Assembly: GCA_032719365.1 (NCBI GenBank)
Contig: CM064873.1
Coordinates: forward strand, 42,943,742 to 43,007,741
Length of the DNA stretch: 64,000 nt
Direction of reading: 5' to 3'
DNA from: Prinsepia uniflora
Taxonomy: Eukaryota; Streptophyta; Magnoliopsida; Rosales; Rosaceae
Under the pieces are notes generated by a model. It was not told the origin of the DNA. It ran no database searches and saw nothing but the letters and a program-made list of their open reading frames with translations. Each line of letters starts with the position of its first letter. Position 1 is the stretch's first letter. A program made the position numbers and the translations under genes. Below are positions 1-13,853 of this stretch, one piece after another.

Positions 1-958
1 ATTTGTACACGACCCACATGCTGGCACACACACACACTTGGAAGAAATTATTTTTGTTTCATAATCTGGAGCCAATTCCTTGTTACACATGCAGTTAGAA
101 GGACTAGCCAAGCCGACTGAGAAAATGATCTTGCATCACAATAAAATGGTAGATTCAGTATTATTTTTATCCCAAATATGGCAAATACCAATAAAACCAA
201 TAAAACTTTGAACAACTATAAGCCTATTGGAGTTAGGAATACCCGAATATTTAGTAGTGGCAAACTAATCCTGAGATAAGCATTGAAATTCCATGTCTAC
301 AGTTTTAACCAATTTATAGTTCCTAGTTCTCTCCATGGTTCACGACCTTTAGATGTTTGGATAAACAGAAGGAAAAGCATAGGTACATCAAATCAATATA
401 TTTTTCGGAATGTAATATGTGGAATCCATCATCGAACCATACTGATATTGTGGTTAGGGAAAAAAAAAAACAATAATTTGAAAAGTGATGAAAAATCAAT
501 GGCAGCTTCTGGTATTGATGCATTGTAGGCTATTTCTTCTCATATATTCAGGTTTTGCTTATTAATTTTGACTGACTGTATCCTTTGTCGTTTGTTATTA
601 ATTTCCAGATGTTTATTGAAAATCTCCATGTTTTTCTATAGGTGACCACCATAATTTGAACATTATTCAACTTAATTTTCTTACCAAATGTGTGAGATTT
701 GAATATATTCATAAATACAGTACTTATTAGGTTGTTTGTCGTTACAAATGAGCAAAATGTGTGCTCAAACCCAATAGATAAGTCATGTAAGTTACTCCAG
801 ACCTGGAAAAAGTAAACTAAAGACATGTAAGTTGCTGTTAATATGATTATTTTTTTACACTTTTCAGAGTGTTTTTTTGTGCTTTAGAATAAAGTCTTTT
901 TTTGTTTCACTTATACACGAGTTGATCTAATTAATCTGTCTTGATATTTACCTTGCAG
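1..958. other. Intron or upstream part of the DUF3755-like gene
   Basis: AT-rich sequence with no exon I can support. It ends in a good acceptor (TTACCTTGCAG, AG at 957-958) before the first recognised exon, so at least its right part is intron. The exons for the N-terminal half, including the expected SANT/Myb-like part, must lie to the left of the window or are too short to recognise here. Confidence 0.6.
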
Positions 959-3900
959 ATATGCAACAGAAGTCACCTTAACCCGATACGCAAAGATAGC
1001 AATGCAGCTGCAGAATAAGACTGTCCGAGATGTGGCATTGCGTTGCAGATGGATGACTGTAAGATTTATAACTATCTATTTTTTTTTCTTCTTGGAGAGA
1101 TATAAGTACCATTAATTTTTTTTACTGGAATTTTAATTATCTGTATTCAAATTACAAGACTTTGGATGGGTACAACTGTAGAAAGTTTAGTCCCCAGAAT
1201 TGGTAGGCTGAAAATTTCTTGTGTTGGATCTATCAACTTAGCCTTTAAATGGTGTAATCTTTGCTTTGGGGATCTTGTACTTCCCGAGATTGATTGAAGA
1301 AAAATGCAAGGTTTATTTGGTCATTTAAGTTTTTGAAAATATCTTTTTATCTCTAAAACCTTGTCTGTTCGTGGATAGCAAACTATGTTCTACTAGCTGG
1401 TGGATTTCCCTTCCTACGAGAATGCAATTCACACAGTGCTAATAAATGTTTGTGACTTGAGTCTTTATTTGTTGATGAGTCCAGATTTGCTTTTTTGTTT
1501 CTTATTTCCGAGGAAGAAATTATTAACATGATATTTTTAGAATATCATTTGCAACATCCATAATTATTTCCTTTAATTTTTTACATCACAATTTTATGAG
1601 CAAGTGACTGCAACTAAGGAGAATGTAGATTGTATTGTTGCTAACCATGTCACAAAGTGTAGTATCAGAAATCCATAATGACTGATGAATTCGCAATAAC
1701 ATTAAGAATACTGGAACTTTCGTTTACCTTCCACTTTAATAAAAGAAAAGGGATATATGGTGACTTCCTCAAGTGGTTAGCGCTTCTGTGACCTAAAATG
1801 GAAGAACACCACCTACCACTGAATCCACCAATTAATGATTTTGATAGTGGTGTAGCCCCACATTCGTGGTCCTTTGTTCATGAAGTGACTGTTCTTAAGT
1901 TAACTGGGACTCTGAAGCTGTATGCTAGTTGTTGGCAGCCTATGTTCGTATCGTTGTACAGAAAGCCGTCCATATCCCACTATTAGATTGACCGCCCCCA
2001 CCCCACAAAAAAAAAAAAGAAGTTCATACTGTTGTTAGAAGCGTATGTATTTTAGCATTTAGGTATAAACAAACTACAAATGATGCAAGTACATTACCAT
2101 ATTACTGAAGCCATTACCGGTTTGAAATACTCTTTAGTATCATTAAAATTGTATTTTGATAATTTTCTTGGTTCATTTCCTTTCCAGAAAAAGGAAAACA
2201 GCAAGAGAAGGAAGGAAGAACATAACTTGACAAGGAAAAGCAAAGATAAAAAGGTATGATCTCTACTCTTAGTCTGTCCATCCTATGCTACTTGGTCTAA
2301 AGCTCATGGTCATTCAAAACGGGATTGATTTCTTGATTTATATTTTATTTTCTTTTTTCCTGTCATAGTTTTATTTTTATATGGAGTAGTTTGAATTAGT
2401 CTAATTTCCCATGGCCCCCAGATCAATTAGTTCTTTTGCTAGTAAGTTTATGAGTCACACATTATTTTAGTTAGTTTATGAAAATCAGTTGTGATTTTAG
2501 ATTTCTGTTCTCGGTGGTTAAGCATGACTCCTTTAAGAGGATGAGGATATATGATGGTTCTCATATCGTTTATTACGAGCCAGTAGAGGATATAGAACTA
2601 GTTATTGAGGGATGATATGAACATCTAGTTATAAAGCCCTTTCTTCAATCTTCTTCACTCTAGGAAACTTATGGTATATATAGCAGCTCTTTTGATGTTA
2701 TGGTCTTGAATTTTTATTTATTTTTTTGGTTGGGGGGGGGGGTGCGCAGTGGTTGGGGGGACATATTCCAACTTTTTTATGCATAATGAATGTGTACAAT
2801 TTCAATTTTTAGCTTGTGGAGATGTAGGAATGGTTCCACAATTATATCTTTCATAATTTCCTTTCCATTTTAGGAGCCCATAATCTATAAGCCTATTTAA
2901 AGCGCGATAATTTTGTTGGGTTGCAAGTGTTCCCAGAATTGTAAGCCATCAGGATTAGGTGGTAATTTTTTTGTATTCTGATACAACCTTCATGTCTGGC
3001 TCTTTCCACTGCGAGGAGCACAGGACAGTGAAGTTAAAACAGAAGTCGAATCTCTCATGGCATCTAGATCAGTTAGTTCTTTTACTAGTAAGTATATGAA
3101 TCACGCATTATTTTAGTTAGTTTATGAAAATCACTTGTGATTTTAGATTTCTGTTCTCTGTGGTTAAGCATAACTCTTTTAAGAGGTTGAGGATATATGA
3201 TGGTTCTCATATCGTTTACTACGAGCCAGTAAAGGATACAGAACTGGTTATTGACCGGGATGATATGAACATCTAGTTATAAAGCTCTTTCTTCAATCTT
3301 CGCTCTAGGAAACTTCTGGTATATATAGCGGCTCTTTTAATGTTATGGTCTTGATTTATTTTTTCAGGGGCATATTCAACTCTTTTAATCCTAATGAATG
3401 TGTACATTTTCAATTTTTAGCTTGTGGAGATGTAGGAATGGTTCCACAATTATTTCTTTCATGATTCCCCTTCCAATATAGGAGCCCAAAATTTATAAGC
3501 CTATTTAAAGTGCAATAATTTTGTTGGGTTGCAAGTGTTCCCAGAATTGTAAGCCATCAGGATTAGGTGGTAATTCTTTTGTATTCTGGTACAACCTTCA
3601 TGTCTGGCTCTTTCCACTGCTGGGGAGCATAGGACAGTGAAGTTAAAAAAAAAAAGTATAAGTTGCAGTTGCAGAGATTTGAACCCAGGATAGCCTGTTG
3701 TGACTTGTGATACGATGTTAAGTTGTGTATTCCAAAAATAGCCTTACCAGAAAAGGAGGAGAAGCAAAATGGAGATTAGAGAATAGGTTTAGGGTTTTAT
3801 AATTAGTCACTTAACTCTACTTATATATTCGTTTTATAGAAATTGTTTTATTTAGTAGATAAAATATGATACTACAATGATATTCTAGTCTTGTAGGCTA

Positions 3901-5019
3901 ATATACTCCACAAAATGGTAATGAGTTGTACCATGTTCATATTTTTATATTTTCTTTACTTACGCAGTTAAGCTGATGGATAACGATAACGATACATGAT
4001 GCTCTGTTCTGGGAAAAATTTACATATGATATTAAAGGGAACGTTAATAATTTTTTAAAATTCAGATGTACAGATTCATTTATAATTATCTTCGTATGTA
4101 TAGAAAGAAAGATTTCCAGTTGCAAAGTATTATTTTGCAAAGTCTTAGACCATCTTGGAGAAAAGTTCTAGGAAGTAAGCAGAAGAAAATGGTCTAAGAA
4201 AATTATTTCTAATCTCAATGAAGAGCTGATGATAAAATCCCCTCTGGAATTCTAGTTCATTGTTTCTGAATTGCTGAAATTATGGTACTGTGTTGTTAAC
4301 TATCTTAGAGAGGCTGTTTGTTGTAATCAAAGACTGGAAATATAACAGTAATAGGCTAGTATTTTCTCCTGCCAAAGTATTGTATTTCTTTGTGTTTTCT
4401 CACCGGCAAGAAAAAATGAGAACTGTTCTTATTAGTTTTTCTGTATATTTGTGTGTACACTATGTATAATATGAAGATTGCTTCAGGAAAAGGATCCTAA
4501 TTTTTTGTGAAAAATTGGGACGGGACTTGTGGTGCCGCCCACACCTTATTGAATTCATATGATCCGAACAGTCTTATCTTATATTCTCTAATTCATATAT
4601 TATCCTTGGAAGATGCTAGTTAATTAGGAAATGATTGAGATATCTAACTGTAACTGTAAAAATTGACGAACATGGTGTTTTTAGGGGCCCATTTGATAAC
4701 CGTATGGATTTTGGTTTCAATTTTTCTGCTTCTTTGTGTGAGTCATAGAGAAAGTATAAAAGAAGAGATGAAGAATAGTAGTGATATTGAGAGGAAGAAA
4801 TAAAGGAGGAAGAATGAAAACTAAATTTTGAAAGTGAAGACCTTAAAAGTGACTAGAAACTAAAACCTGATTGGTTTTGGATTGAACTGAAATTTTGCAA
4901 GGATGATCTATGAATGAAGACTAAAAACATAGACGGTTTGGATTGTAGCATGGGGAGACACACAAAACAATCTCCATTTGTTGCAAATTATTGGGATTCC
5001 CTTCCTAAAAGGATATTTG

Positions 5020-5052
<33 letters not shown>

Positions 5053-5321
5053 ACAAATGTAAAAAACTCTTGCATGTTTCATTTTGTCCTCTAATTTATG
5101 TTTCTTCACCTGTTTCTTTCTTTCCAAAGTGCTCATGAAATAGCTTTGATTTGTTCCTTAGGAAAGAGTTATTGAAACTTCAGCAAAGCCATCTCACTTT
5201 GCTGCCAGGCCCAATGTTGCGCCCTATGCTCCCCCAATGATTACCATGGACAATGATGATGGTATCTCATACAAAGGTATGGTTATATACTTTTTGGAAC
5301 CATTCTGGCCAGATTTAAATA

Positions 5322-5363
<42 letters not shown>

Positions 5364-8300
5364 GAAGTTTGGTGTGCATATATATATATATATATATGCC
5401 TTGCTTATAAAAAATATATAAATATATATATATGCCTTGCACCTACATAAATTCAGTTATCTTGTGTACAGGTTTATTCGATCTATTTTGACCCACCCAT
5501 ATCCACATGCATATTGTTTTTGGCATTGTTTATTAAATCCCACATGGGACAGAAAATTTGTTGCATGTATTTTGATGATAGTAAATTCCTTTTCATACCA
5601 ACTCAAAGTAATATACTTGCCTCTAATGGTACCCACTGATCTGCAGTGCCTTTTGCTTACAAGAACCTGTATGTATGTCAATTAACTTTCTCGATGGATA
5701 CTTGACTAATGAATGGCGAAGGTTGTTAGTCATATCACTTTGTTCTTAAGCAGTCAATGTCTGTGAGAAACTTAGTTTGAATATGTAAATTATCAGTGTC
5801 TTGAACTAGCTATAAATCCTTGAACAGCTGTCTTGAAAATAATGATGGAGAAATACAGTAATGAGTGTTTGAAGAAAATTCTGGAGCTGGGTCAGATAAC
5901 CCATGACAACAGTAATGTTACACCCTAAATCAGGCTCTTTTTCTCCTGGATGGGATTTCTGTTCCAACCATATGGGCTCAGCTGTTAGAAATGTTCTTCA
6001 ATTCAATCAGTTCTCAAATGGAAATGCAGTGGTACTGTTACCTGTTAGCTTCCAGGAAAATACATCCCCTATCTTTTTATGTGTTTAGATAGAACTGTAC
6101 TAAATTACTGAGTTAGTGTATTAGATTCCAATGGGAATTGAATGGATATATCTGGAAGTTGATGTTGGTTCTGAACTTCCTGTTTAGATACTCGGCTTAT
6201 TTTTCTGGTAGCGATAATACGAGTTCAAATGACTTTTTTAGGTCTATCGTTTTTCACTTATTTTCTTTATGACTGTTTTAGACCGGAAAATGATAATCAG
6301 TTGGTTATTAATTTCATAATTTGTGACGTAGGGTTAACTTCAATTACACATCTATTTTAGGTCTATTATTTTGAGGTCTTATATTCAGTTTTTCTCTATA
6401 TGATATGATCAATGTCTTCGGTATCATGTACCTAATGCATTTCCCATTTTGGTCTTTCAATAAATTATTTACCGGTACCCTTTGTGGTTTACTTTGATAA
6501 TTTGAAAATTGAATGAACAGAAAAATAATTGTTAATGATTCTGTTTTAACTTTGATATTTTCCTTTCTGGGCTGGGCCCCGGTCCGGGTTTTCCCCCTGT
6601 ACCTGTGGACTTGGTTGTCAGCTGGACTGTAGGTGGAATTGGAACCATGATTATTACACTTTTAATATTAGTGGGACGGAAAAGCTTGGGTGTAAATTAG
6701 ACAGTGGTTTATTATTTGGGCAATAAATGAACCGTTGGTGGTGAAGTATTCTACATGCCCTATTGATATGTTTCTATTGAGGAAATAGAGGGATTTTTGT
6801 AGCTATTTATGTTCTTGGTGTGTGTACATTAAACTGTGGCTCTTTTATTAAATTGATGCGTGGGTGGAAATTGGTTCATTCATATTAAGATAAACATTTA
6901 TTAATTCCACTTATTAGCATTCATTGCTGCTGATGTTTTAGACTTGGACGGGAGGTTGTTCACCTTACCATTAATAAGTTTTGAGTATTTTATTTGTAGA
7001 GCTCCCTTTTTGAAACGTATTTTCATAATGGTTTGTGAAAATTGTTTGCCCTGTTTGCAGACATTGGTGGTATTACAGGCGAACTTCTGGAGCAAAATGC
7101 ACAAGCCTTAAATCAAATTTCTGCAAACCTTGCAGCTTTCCAGGTAGAGCTGTCATCATATTAGTTGGTTTCTGTCATTCTAGCTATTGAAGTATCTTAC
7201 AGCCCATGGTATCAAGAGTCTCATAGCCGAAAGTTTCCAATTCTGCATGCTATTTATGCGTTGGTGATGAATAAACAGAATTATAAGCAGAGAGAATATC
7301 AAGAACTGTGTTTTTTGTATTTGAGTTACTCAAGTTATTTCCTCTAATAGAACACCAGAGTGCATGACACACCCAAAAAGTCATCATACACCTACTTGGT
7401 AAAAGATAATCGGAAAACTGTATTCGAAGGAGTACAGGTTGACATCTATGGGATGCCAATAACAACTCCCTATATATTTATATTTCTATATATTGTTGAT
7501 AGGAAACAAGACTATATTAATAAAAGGACATTATACAATAAAGAGGAGAATAGCTCCTTAAAAGCAAAATTGAAAACCAAAAGTACCAGCCAACTGCAAA
7601 ATAGCAACTAAATGTCTATCGCTGAAATCAGCAAAGCATTAACAACTTTGCAATATGAAAGAAAGCAGAGTGCGCCCATTAAATTTTGATGGCACTCATC
7701 CCAAAGAGGTGCCCAAACTCAGGAGATTTGGCTCTGTTTTCCAATTAAAATTTTATTTGAAACCTTTAACCTAAGATGCTCAAACAAGAGTACCTCTTTT
7801 TTTTTTTTGTTGCTGAACATTGTATTTGCCTCTAGCGGATGGCTCAGTGATCTGATTGATGAGTCGGAAGATAGTTTATTGGTTTTTTTCTCTTCAAAAT
7901 GCTATCCTATTGTTTCCCCAGTATTTAATGCGTGTAGTGCATGCAATTATTTATGGATATTTAAGTGTGCACTTTCATTTTGGGCAACGAGAGAAAGGGT
8001 GTCCTCTCATTCAGCTTTGGATTAATGAGAGATGGGTAACCATTGCTCACTTCAGTAGTAGTTGGTCTTCCTTTTTGTTTAGGCATTTATAAACAACTTA
8101 TTCATGTACAATTTGAAGAACTTGTCCAAAAAATATGATATAATATGTTGGTGGTAATGTCTTCTCAGATACATATTTGGTCATTTTAAAATTGAACTGG
8201 GTTATTTTTCATTTTTTTTTTACAGATACAGGAAAACATCAACCTCTTCTGCCAAACTCGAGCTAACATCCAAAAAATTATGAATGAGTATGCTGTAAAT

Positions 8301-9179
8301 TTTGCTTCTATTTTCTTTTCTTAGAAATGTGAACACATGAGGCATTTTCTTCTCGTTCTCATTATGTAGGTGCTTTTTTCTTCCATTAATTCTTTTTTCG
8401 ATGTGCAAGTGAATACCATATTTTTCATTTATTTATTTCTCTAATAAGAACAGTGACTGAAATTGTAACATGCGTTGTTTGCTGCAATTTTGATCCTTTT
8501 TACTGGCGTTGTAGTAACCTGTTTTTTAACGTTTCTTATACACCTTTGGTCTTAAGTTGAGAGTTCATTAAAAAAAATGGAAAATGTAGAAGTACTTTGG
8601 TGGATCTCGTATGCAGCATACATGACTTCATTTATCCTGCATGGGATAGGCTCTAGTCTCCAGGGGTCTATGTTAGATTGGCCGTGCCGGTTTCTATGTA
8701 CCAAAACTGCCTTGAGTTTTGAAACTTGGTCTGCAAATTGGCAAGTTTCTAAGTACTATCCTTTTCAATTTGAACCAATTGCATTCACCTTTAGGAACTC
8801 GGTCTATTTGAAAAAACTTTGCTTGCAGTTTAGAATTGTTTCCCTATGTGAAATTCTCAAAATTTTACTTTTTAGTTACTTTAACCTTCATCTTTGCATT
8901 TCTGTCATTCTAGTTCCCCAGCGACAACAGCTGACTTTGTGTGTTTCAAGAGAGGAAAAGGCCTCCAGTGATCTCATTATCTATTGTTAAAAGCATATGA
9001 ACATTGATGCGTGCTGAATTATTATACTGGTGTATAAATTTATCTATTTATTTTTCCAACTTGTGTGCAGCTTGAATGACATGCCAGACGTAATGAAGCA
9101 GATGCCGCCACTTCCAGTGAAAGTGAATGAAGAGCTAGCAGCCCATGTGGGCATCCCACCCCATCAGATGCAATCATGA
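959..9179 (+). CDS. DUF3755 / SANT-like nuclear protein gene, 3' part, six exons (5' end outside window)
   Basis: Spliced exons: 959-1058, 2188-2253, 5162-5276, 7061-7143, 8226-8287, 9071-9179. All introns have GT and AG ends, and phases fit throughout. The stop TGA is at 9177-9179. The product begins inside a SANT-like helix (YATEVTLTRYAKIAMQLQNK, then RDVALRCRWM), followed by a Lys/Arg-rich stretch (KKENSKRRKEEH, likely nuclear localisation). Next comes a linker with PYAPPMITMDNDD, then a helical segment rich in Gln, Asn and Leu (GELLEQNAQALNQISANLAA). The C-terminus ends in MPPLPVKVNEELAAHVGIPP. This order matches the plant DUF3755 family (At3g07565 type), a nuclear protein of unknown biochemical role. 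The family call is from memory of the motif order; the exon structure is seen directly. No frameshift or stop, so the gene looks functional. It converges on the retrotransposon nest, which begins about 500 bp downstream. Confidence 0.78.
2408..3650. repeat. Intronic tandem duplication, about 640 bp x2
   Basis: Within the second visible intron, about 2408-3048 is repeated at about 3055-3650 (for example, ATTATTTTAGTTAGTTTATG at 2461 and 3107). The second copy has lost a G-rich stretch present at about 2725-2760. The copies have diverged clearly, so this is an old duplication. No coding content seen. Confidence 0.8.
5018..5425. repeat. AT/TA microsatellites around exon 3 of the host gene
   Basis: Simple (AT)n runs at about 5018-5045, 5319-5359 and 5375-5398, just before and after the 5162-5276 exon. 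They are intronic and leave the splice sites intact. Confidence 0.9.
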
Positions 9180-9694
9180 TCCTGCCTTTCATTTCTGTTC
9201 TCTGTTTACAAATGGGCTTCTTCTAATTGGTACTCAAAAACAACATCCAGCATCATCCTAATGTGGCTTGATTTTCTCAAATCAAACCCTGGACCTCCAC
9301 AGAAGAAAATCGAGTTGGTCCGCCTTTTGCCATCTCAAAATCTGCCAGGGATTCTAATTGTTATCCAGATGTCAGTTTTCCTTTTCGCTTATATTTTTTT
9401 CTCTGTATTGTTTGTAGAATTTCATGTTTGGTTTCATAGTTCCATTTCCATAGCTAGGCATGACTTAGCCGTCCTGTAGAAAGTAGGAAATAAAATTCTT
9501 TCTGTTTACTTTTGGAAAATATTGAGGAATGAAAGAGTTATGTTTTAGTACTTGGTTTCCTGTATGTTTCGTGCATGGCCTGTGTCGACTGTTCTGCGCA
9601 GATTATGGTTTGATGCAACCTAGTCGTAATGATTGTGTGAAAGATATGGATGTCGTTGTTTCTGCATTCTTTTCTGTAACCATCAATCGTATTT
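9180..9694 (+). other. 3' UTR and 3' flank of the DUF3755-like gene
   Basis: Follows the stop codon directly. AATAAA at 9489-9494 is a good candidate poly(A) signal. The flank to 9694 is single copy; everything from about 9695 on is inside the 2073-bp tandem repeat. Confidence 0.6.
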
Positions 9695-9934
9695 TATTTT
9701 CATCCATCCAGTAGTAGTAGTAATAACGATAGCTGTATTAAGGATGACAGAAATAGAGATGTTCACGCTAGTGGTAACTGTAATTTTATTGTGTACTGAA
9801 CATTTTGGGAATGTACGTATATTTGAGAGAGGAGTTTTGGGAGGCAGAGAGAATAATATTGATTGATATATTACTGTATTGAGATTAAAATAATAAAATA
9901 ATACAAATTACAGTAATTAACAAGACATATTTAC

Positions 9935-10530
9935 TCTTCCACCTTTTAGATATTTCATGTAAGAGTGCTATTTAGTTGAATATCTATATGCTTTGTTAAA
10001 ATCTTGCTAGAGAATAAAAACCCGTGTTCTGTTAAAATCTTGTTAGGTGACAAAAACCTTGTGGACAAAAAATAACCGTAGTCAAAAGAAAAAGAAGAGG
10101 AACGTTTAGACAAAAAAAAAGTAATGCGTGTGGACACGAAATAGTTGCATAGGAATCTTTGGAGGTAGTTGAAGTCGTTTTTGCAAGTCTTTAGGATATG
10201 ATGCATTAGAGTTGCTAAACCAAAATCTTGCTCGGTGCAAACCAGTGGGAAAAACTCGTGGCCAAAGAGAAAAGCTAAGCAAATGCATATCATCGAATCA
10301 TGGTATTTTCAAGATGCATTTTTAATAGTATGACTATTCCAAAAGTGTGTATTGTTAGAGCCTAGTTAGGTTACAAAAACCCAATAGAACAAAATAATTC
10401 TAGTTGGAGGAAAAAAGAGTACACGATGATCATGTGAGTTTTTTTTATTGGGATATTCAGTATACTCTAGATTCTTGGTATATTTCATAATACTCCCCTT
10501 GATCGGGACTCCCCCTGAAAACTACAAACT
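9935..10530 (-). other. Copia 3' LTR / polypurine tract region (copy 1)
   Basis: On the - strand an AGGGGGAGT polypurine tract (+ strand ACTCCCCCT, about 10508-10516) and a second AAGGGGAGT lie just downstream of the RNase H remains. After them comes sequence typical of a copia LTR leader (TACTCTTTTTTCC, then ATTGGGTTTTTG). LTR ends are not resolved. Repeated at +2073, +4146 and +6219. Confidence 0.6.
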
Positions 10531-10740
10531 ATGTAGATAAGACAGTCTACGTAAACTAATACCTCGCACATATTGCTAGAATGTAGCCTTTGTCAATGAC
10601 TTGGTGAAAAAGTATGCATGGTTGTCTTGAGATCGGATTGACTCGATCTCAATCTTTCAATACTCTTGCTGTTGTTGGTGGAAGAAGAATTTCGGTGCAA
10701 TATGCTTAGTGTTATCTCCTTTAATGAAACCAGTCTGCAT

Positions 10741-11780
10741 CTACTCGATGCAGACAACATTATCTTCATAGATAACTGTCAGTTCATTATTAGTGGAATG
10801 TAGTCCACAAATATTTTGAATATTCCCCGTAATGGCTTTCAACCATATACATTCACGAACTACTCCGTGAAGAGTTAGAATCTCTGCATTATTCGAAGGT
10901 GTAGCAGTAAGGGTCTGTTTCGTAGAGCTGTGAGATATTGCGTGTTCCCAATAGTAAAGACATAACCAGTTTGGCAACGTGCCTTGTGTGGATCTGATAG
11001 GTAACCTGCATCTGCATATCTAATAAGACGTGTATCATTCCAAGGACTGAAGGGGTTTGATTTATTTCTCGATGCTTAGGGATACAATAAGCTAATATTT
11101 GTTGTACCTCTGAGGTATCGAAAAACATCTTTTATGTCATTCTAGTGGCAGCGTGTTGGCGCAGAGCTAAATCTAGTTAGCAAGTTCACATCAAATGAAA
11201 TGTTCGGTCTAGTGCATTGAGACAAGTGCAATAATGTGTCTACTGCACTTAGATATGGAACTTCTAGTGTCAATATCTATTCGTTATAATCGGCGGGACG
11301 AAACAGGTCCATTTTAGGATCTAGACTACGAGCGATCATAGGCGTTGTTAGTTTTCTCTTTATCCTCATTAAAATTTCTCAACATTTTCTGGATGTAATT
11401 TGATTGATGGACTAAAATCCCATATGCACAGTGCTTGAGCTCCAAGCTGAGACAGAAGCTTGTTCTCCCAAGATCCTTTATTTCAAATTCTAATTTTAGG
11501 GTTGTAGCGGTTTTTTGATCTTTTCAGAAGTACAAATCAGATTCATGTTATTGACATAAACTGCCACTATAGTAAACCCGGAACTTATTTTTTTAATAAA
11601 CGCACATGGGTATAATTCATTATTTTCATATTCCATTCTGGTCAAATACTCATTTAGACTGTTATACCACACCCGTTCAGGTTGTTTTAATCTATATAGT
11701 GAACGTCTCAAACAAATGGAGAGCATGCTTCGTGGTGTAGAACTATTTGCATTAGGTATCTTAAGTTTATTTTCATCCAT
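10741..11780 (-). pseudogene. Copia RT core and RNase H, tandem copy 1
   Basis: 11780-11496 encodes the RT segment SLYRLKQPERVWYNSLNEYL, then AVYVNNMNLIC: the catalytic YVDD is now YVNN, so both aspartates are lost. 10977-10741 encodes the RNase H segment with STKQTLTAT, AEIL and YEDN, where E and D match family active-site positions. The upstream part (YADAGYLSDPHKAR-like) is in another frame near 11128-10889, so a frameshift separates the two halves. Ty1/copia class, inactive. Confidence 0.88.
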
Positions 11781-12813
11781 CCAGTAGTAGTAGTAATAAC
11801 GATAGCTGTATTAAGGATGACAGAAATAGAGATGTTCACGCTAGTGGTAACTGTAATTTTATTGTGTACTGAACATTTTGGGAATGTACGTATATTTGAG
11901 AGAGGAGTTTTGGGAGGCAGAGAGAATAATATTGATTGATATATTACTGTATTGAGATTAAAATAAGAAAATAATACAAATTACAGTAATTAACAAGACA
12001 TATTTACTCTTCCACCTTTTAGATATTTCATGTAAGAGTGCTATTTAGTTGAATATCTATATGCTTTGTTAAAATCTTGCTAGAGAATAAAAACCTGTGT
12101 TCTGTTAAAATCTTGTTAGGTGACAAAAACCTTGTGGACAAAAAATAACCGTAGTCAAAAGAAAAAGAAGAGGAACGTTTAGACAAAAAAAAAGTAATGC
12201 GTGTGGACACGAAATAGTTGCATAGGAATCTTTGGAGGTAGTTGAAGTCGTTTTTGCAAGTCTTTAGGATATGATGCATTAGAGTTGCTAAACCAAAATC
12301 TTGCTCGGTGCAAACCAGTGGGAAAAACTCGTGGCCAAAGAGAAAAGCTAAGCAAATGCATATCATCGAATCATGGTATTTTCAAGATGCATTTTTAATA
12401 GTATGACTATTCCAAAAGTGTGTATTGTTAGAGCCTAGTTAGGTTACAAAAACCCAATAGAACAAAATAATTCTAGTTGGAGGAAAAAAGAGTACACGAT
12501 GATCATGTGAGTTTTTTTTATTGGGATATTCAGTATACTCTAGATTCTTGGTATATTTCATAATACTCCCCTTGATCGGGACTCCCCCTGAAAACTACAA
12601 ACTATGTAGATAAGACAGTCTACGTAAACTAATACCTCGCACATATTGCTAGAATGTAGCCTTTGTCAATGACTTGGTGAAAAAGTATGCATGGTTGTCT
12701 TGAGATCGGATTGACTCGATCTCAATCTTTCAATACTCTTGCTGTTGTTGGTGGAAGAAGAATTTCGGTGCAATATGCTTAGTGTTATCTCCTTTAATGA
12801 AACCAGTCTGCAT

Positions 12814-13853
12814 CTACTCGATGCAGACAACATTATCTTCATAGATAACTGTCAGTTCATTATTAGTGGAATGTAGTCCACAAATATTTTGAATATTCCC
12901 CGTAATGGCTTTCAACCATATACATTCACGAACTACTCCGTGAAGAGTTAGAATCTCTGCATTATTCGAAGGTGTAGCAGTAAGGGTCTGTTTCGTAGAG
13001 CTGTGAGATATTGCGTGTTCCCAATAGTAAAGACATAACCAGTTTGGCAACGTGCCTTGTGTGGATCTGATAGGTAACCTGCATCTGCATATCTAATAAG
13101 ACGTGTATCATTCCAAGGACCGAAGGGGTTTGATTTATTTCTCGATGCTTAGGGATACAATAAGCTAATATTTGTTGTACCTCTGAGGTATCGAAAAACA
13201 TCTTTTATGTCATTCTAGTGGCAGCGTGTTGGCGCAGAGCTAAATCTAGTTAGCAAGTTCACATCAAATGAAATGTTCGGTCTAGTGCATTGAGACAAGT
13301 GCAATAATGTGTCTACTGCACTTAGATATGGAACTTCTAGTGTCAATATCTATTCGTTATAATCGGCGGGACGAAACAGGTCCATTTTAGGATCTAGACT
13401 ACGAGCGATCATAGGCGTTGTTAGTTTTCTCTTTATCCTCATTAAAATTTCTCAACATTTTCTGGATGTAATTTGATTGATGGACTAAAATCCCATATGC
13501 ACAGTGCTTGAGCTCCAAGCTGAGACAGAAGCTTGTTCTCCCAAGATCCTTTATTTCAAATTCTAATTTTAGGGTTGTAGCGGTTTTTTGATCTTTTCAG
13601 AAGTACAAATCAGATTCATGTTATTGACATAAACTGCCACTATAGTAAACCCGGAACTTATTTTTTTAATAAACGCACATGGGTATAATTCATTATTTTC
13701 ATATTCCATTCTGGTCAAATACTCATTTAGACTGTTATACCACACCCGTTCAGGTTGTTTTAATCTATATAGTGAACGTCTCAAACAAATGGAGAGCATG
13801 CTTCGTGGTGTAGAACTATTTGCATTAGGTATCTTAAGTTTATTTTCATCCAT
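12814..13853 (-). pseudogene. Copia RT core and RNase H, tandem copy 2
   Basis: Near-identical duplicate of the block at 10741-11780, with the same YVNN and the same RNase H frameshift. It arose with the 2073-bp unit, not by a separate insertion. Confidence 0.88.

Noticed and set aside
8577..8990. 137-codon open frame on the + strand
   Set aside because: Lies in the intron between 8288 and 9070, has no recognisable domain, and its neighbours splice across it.
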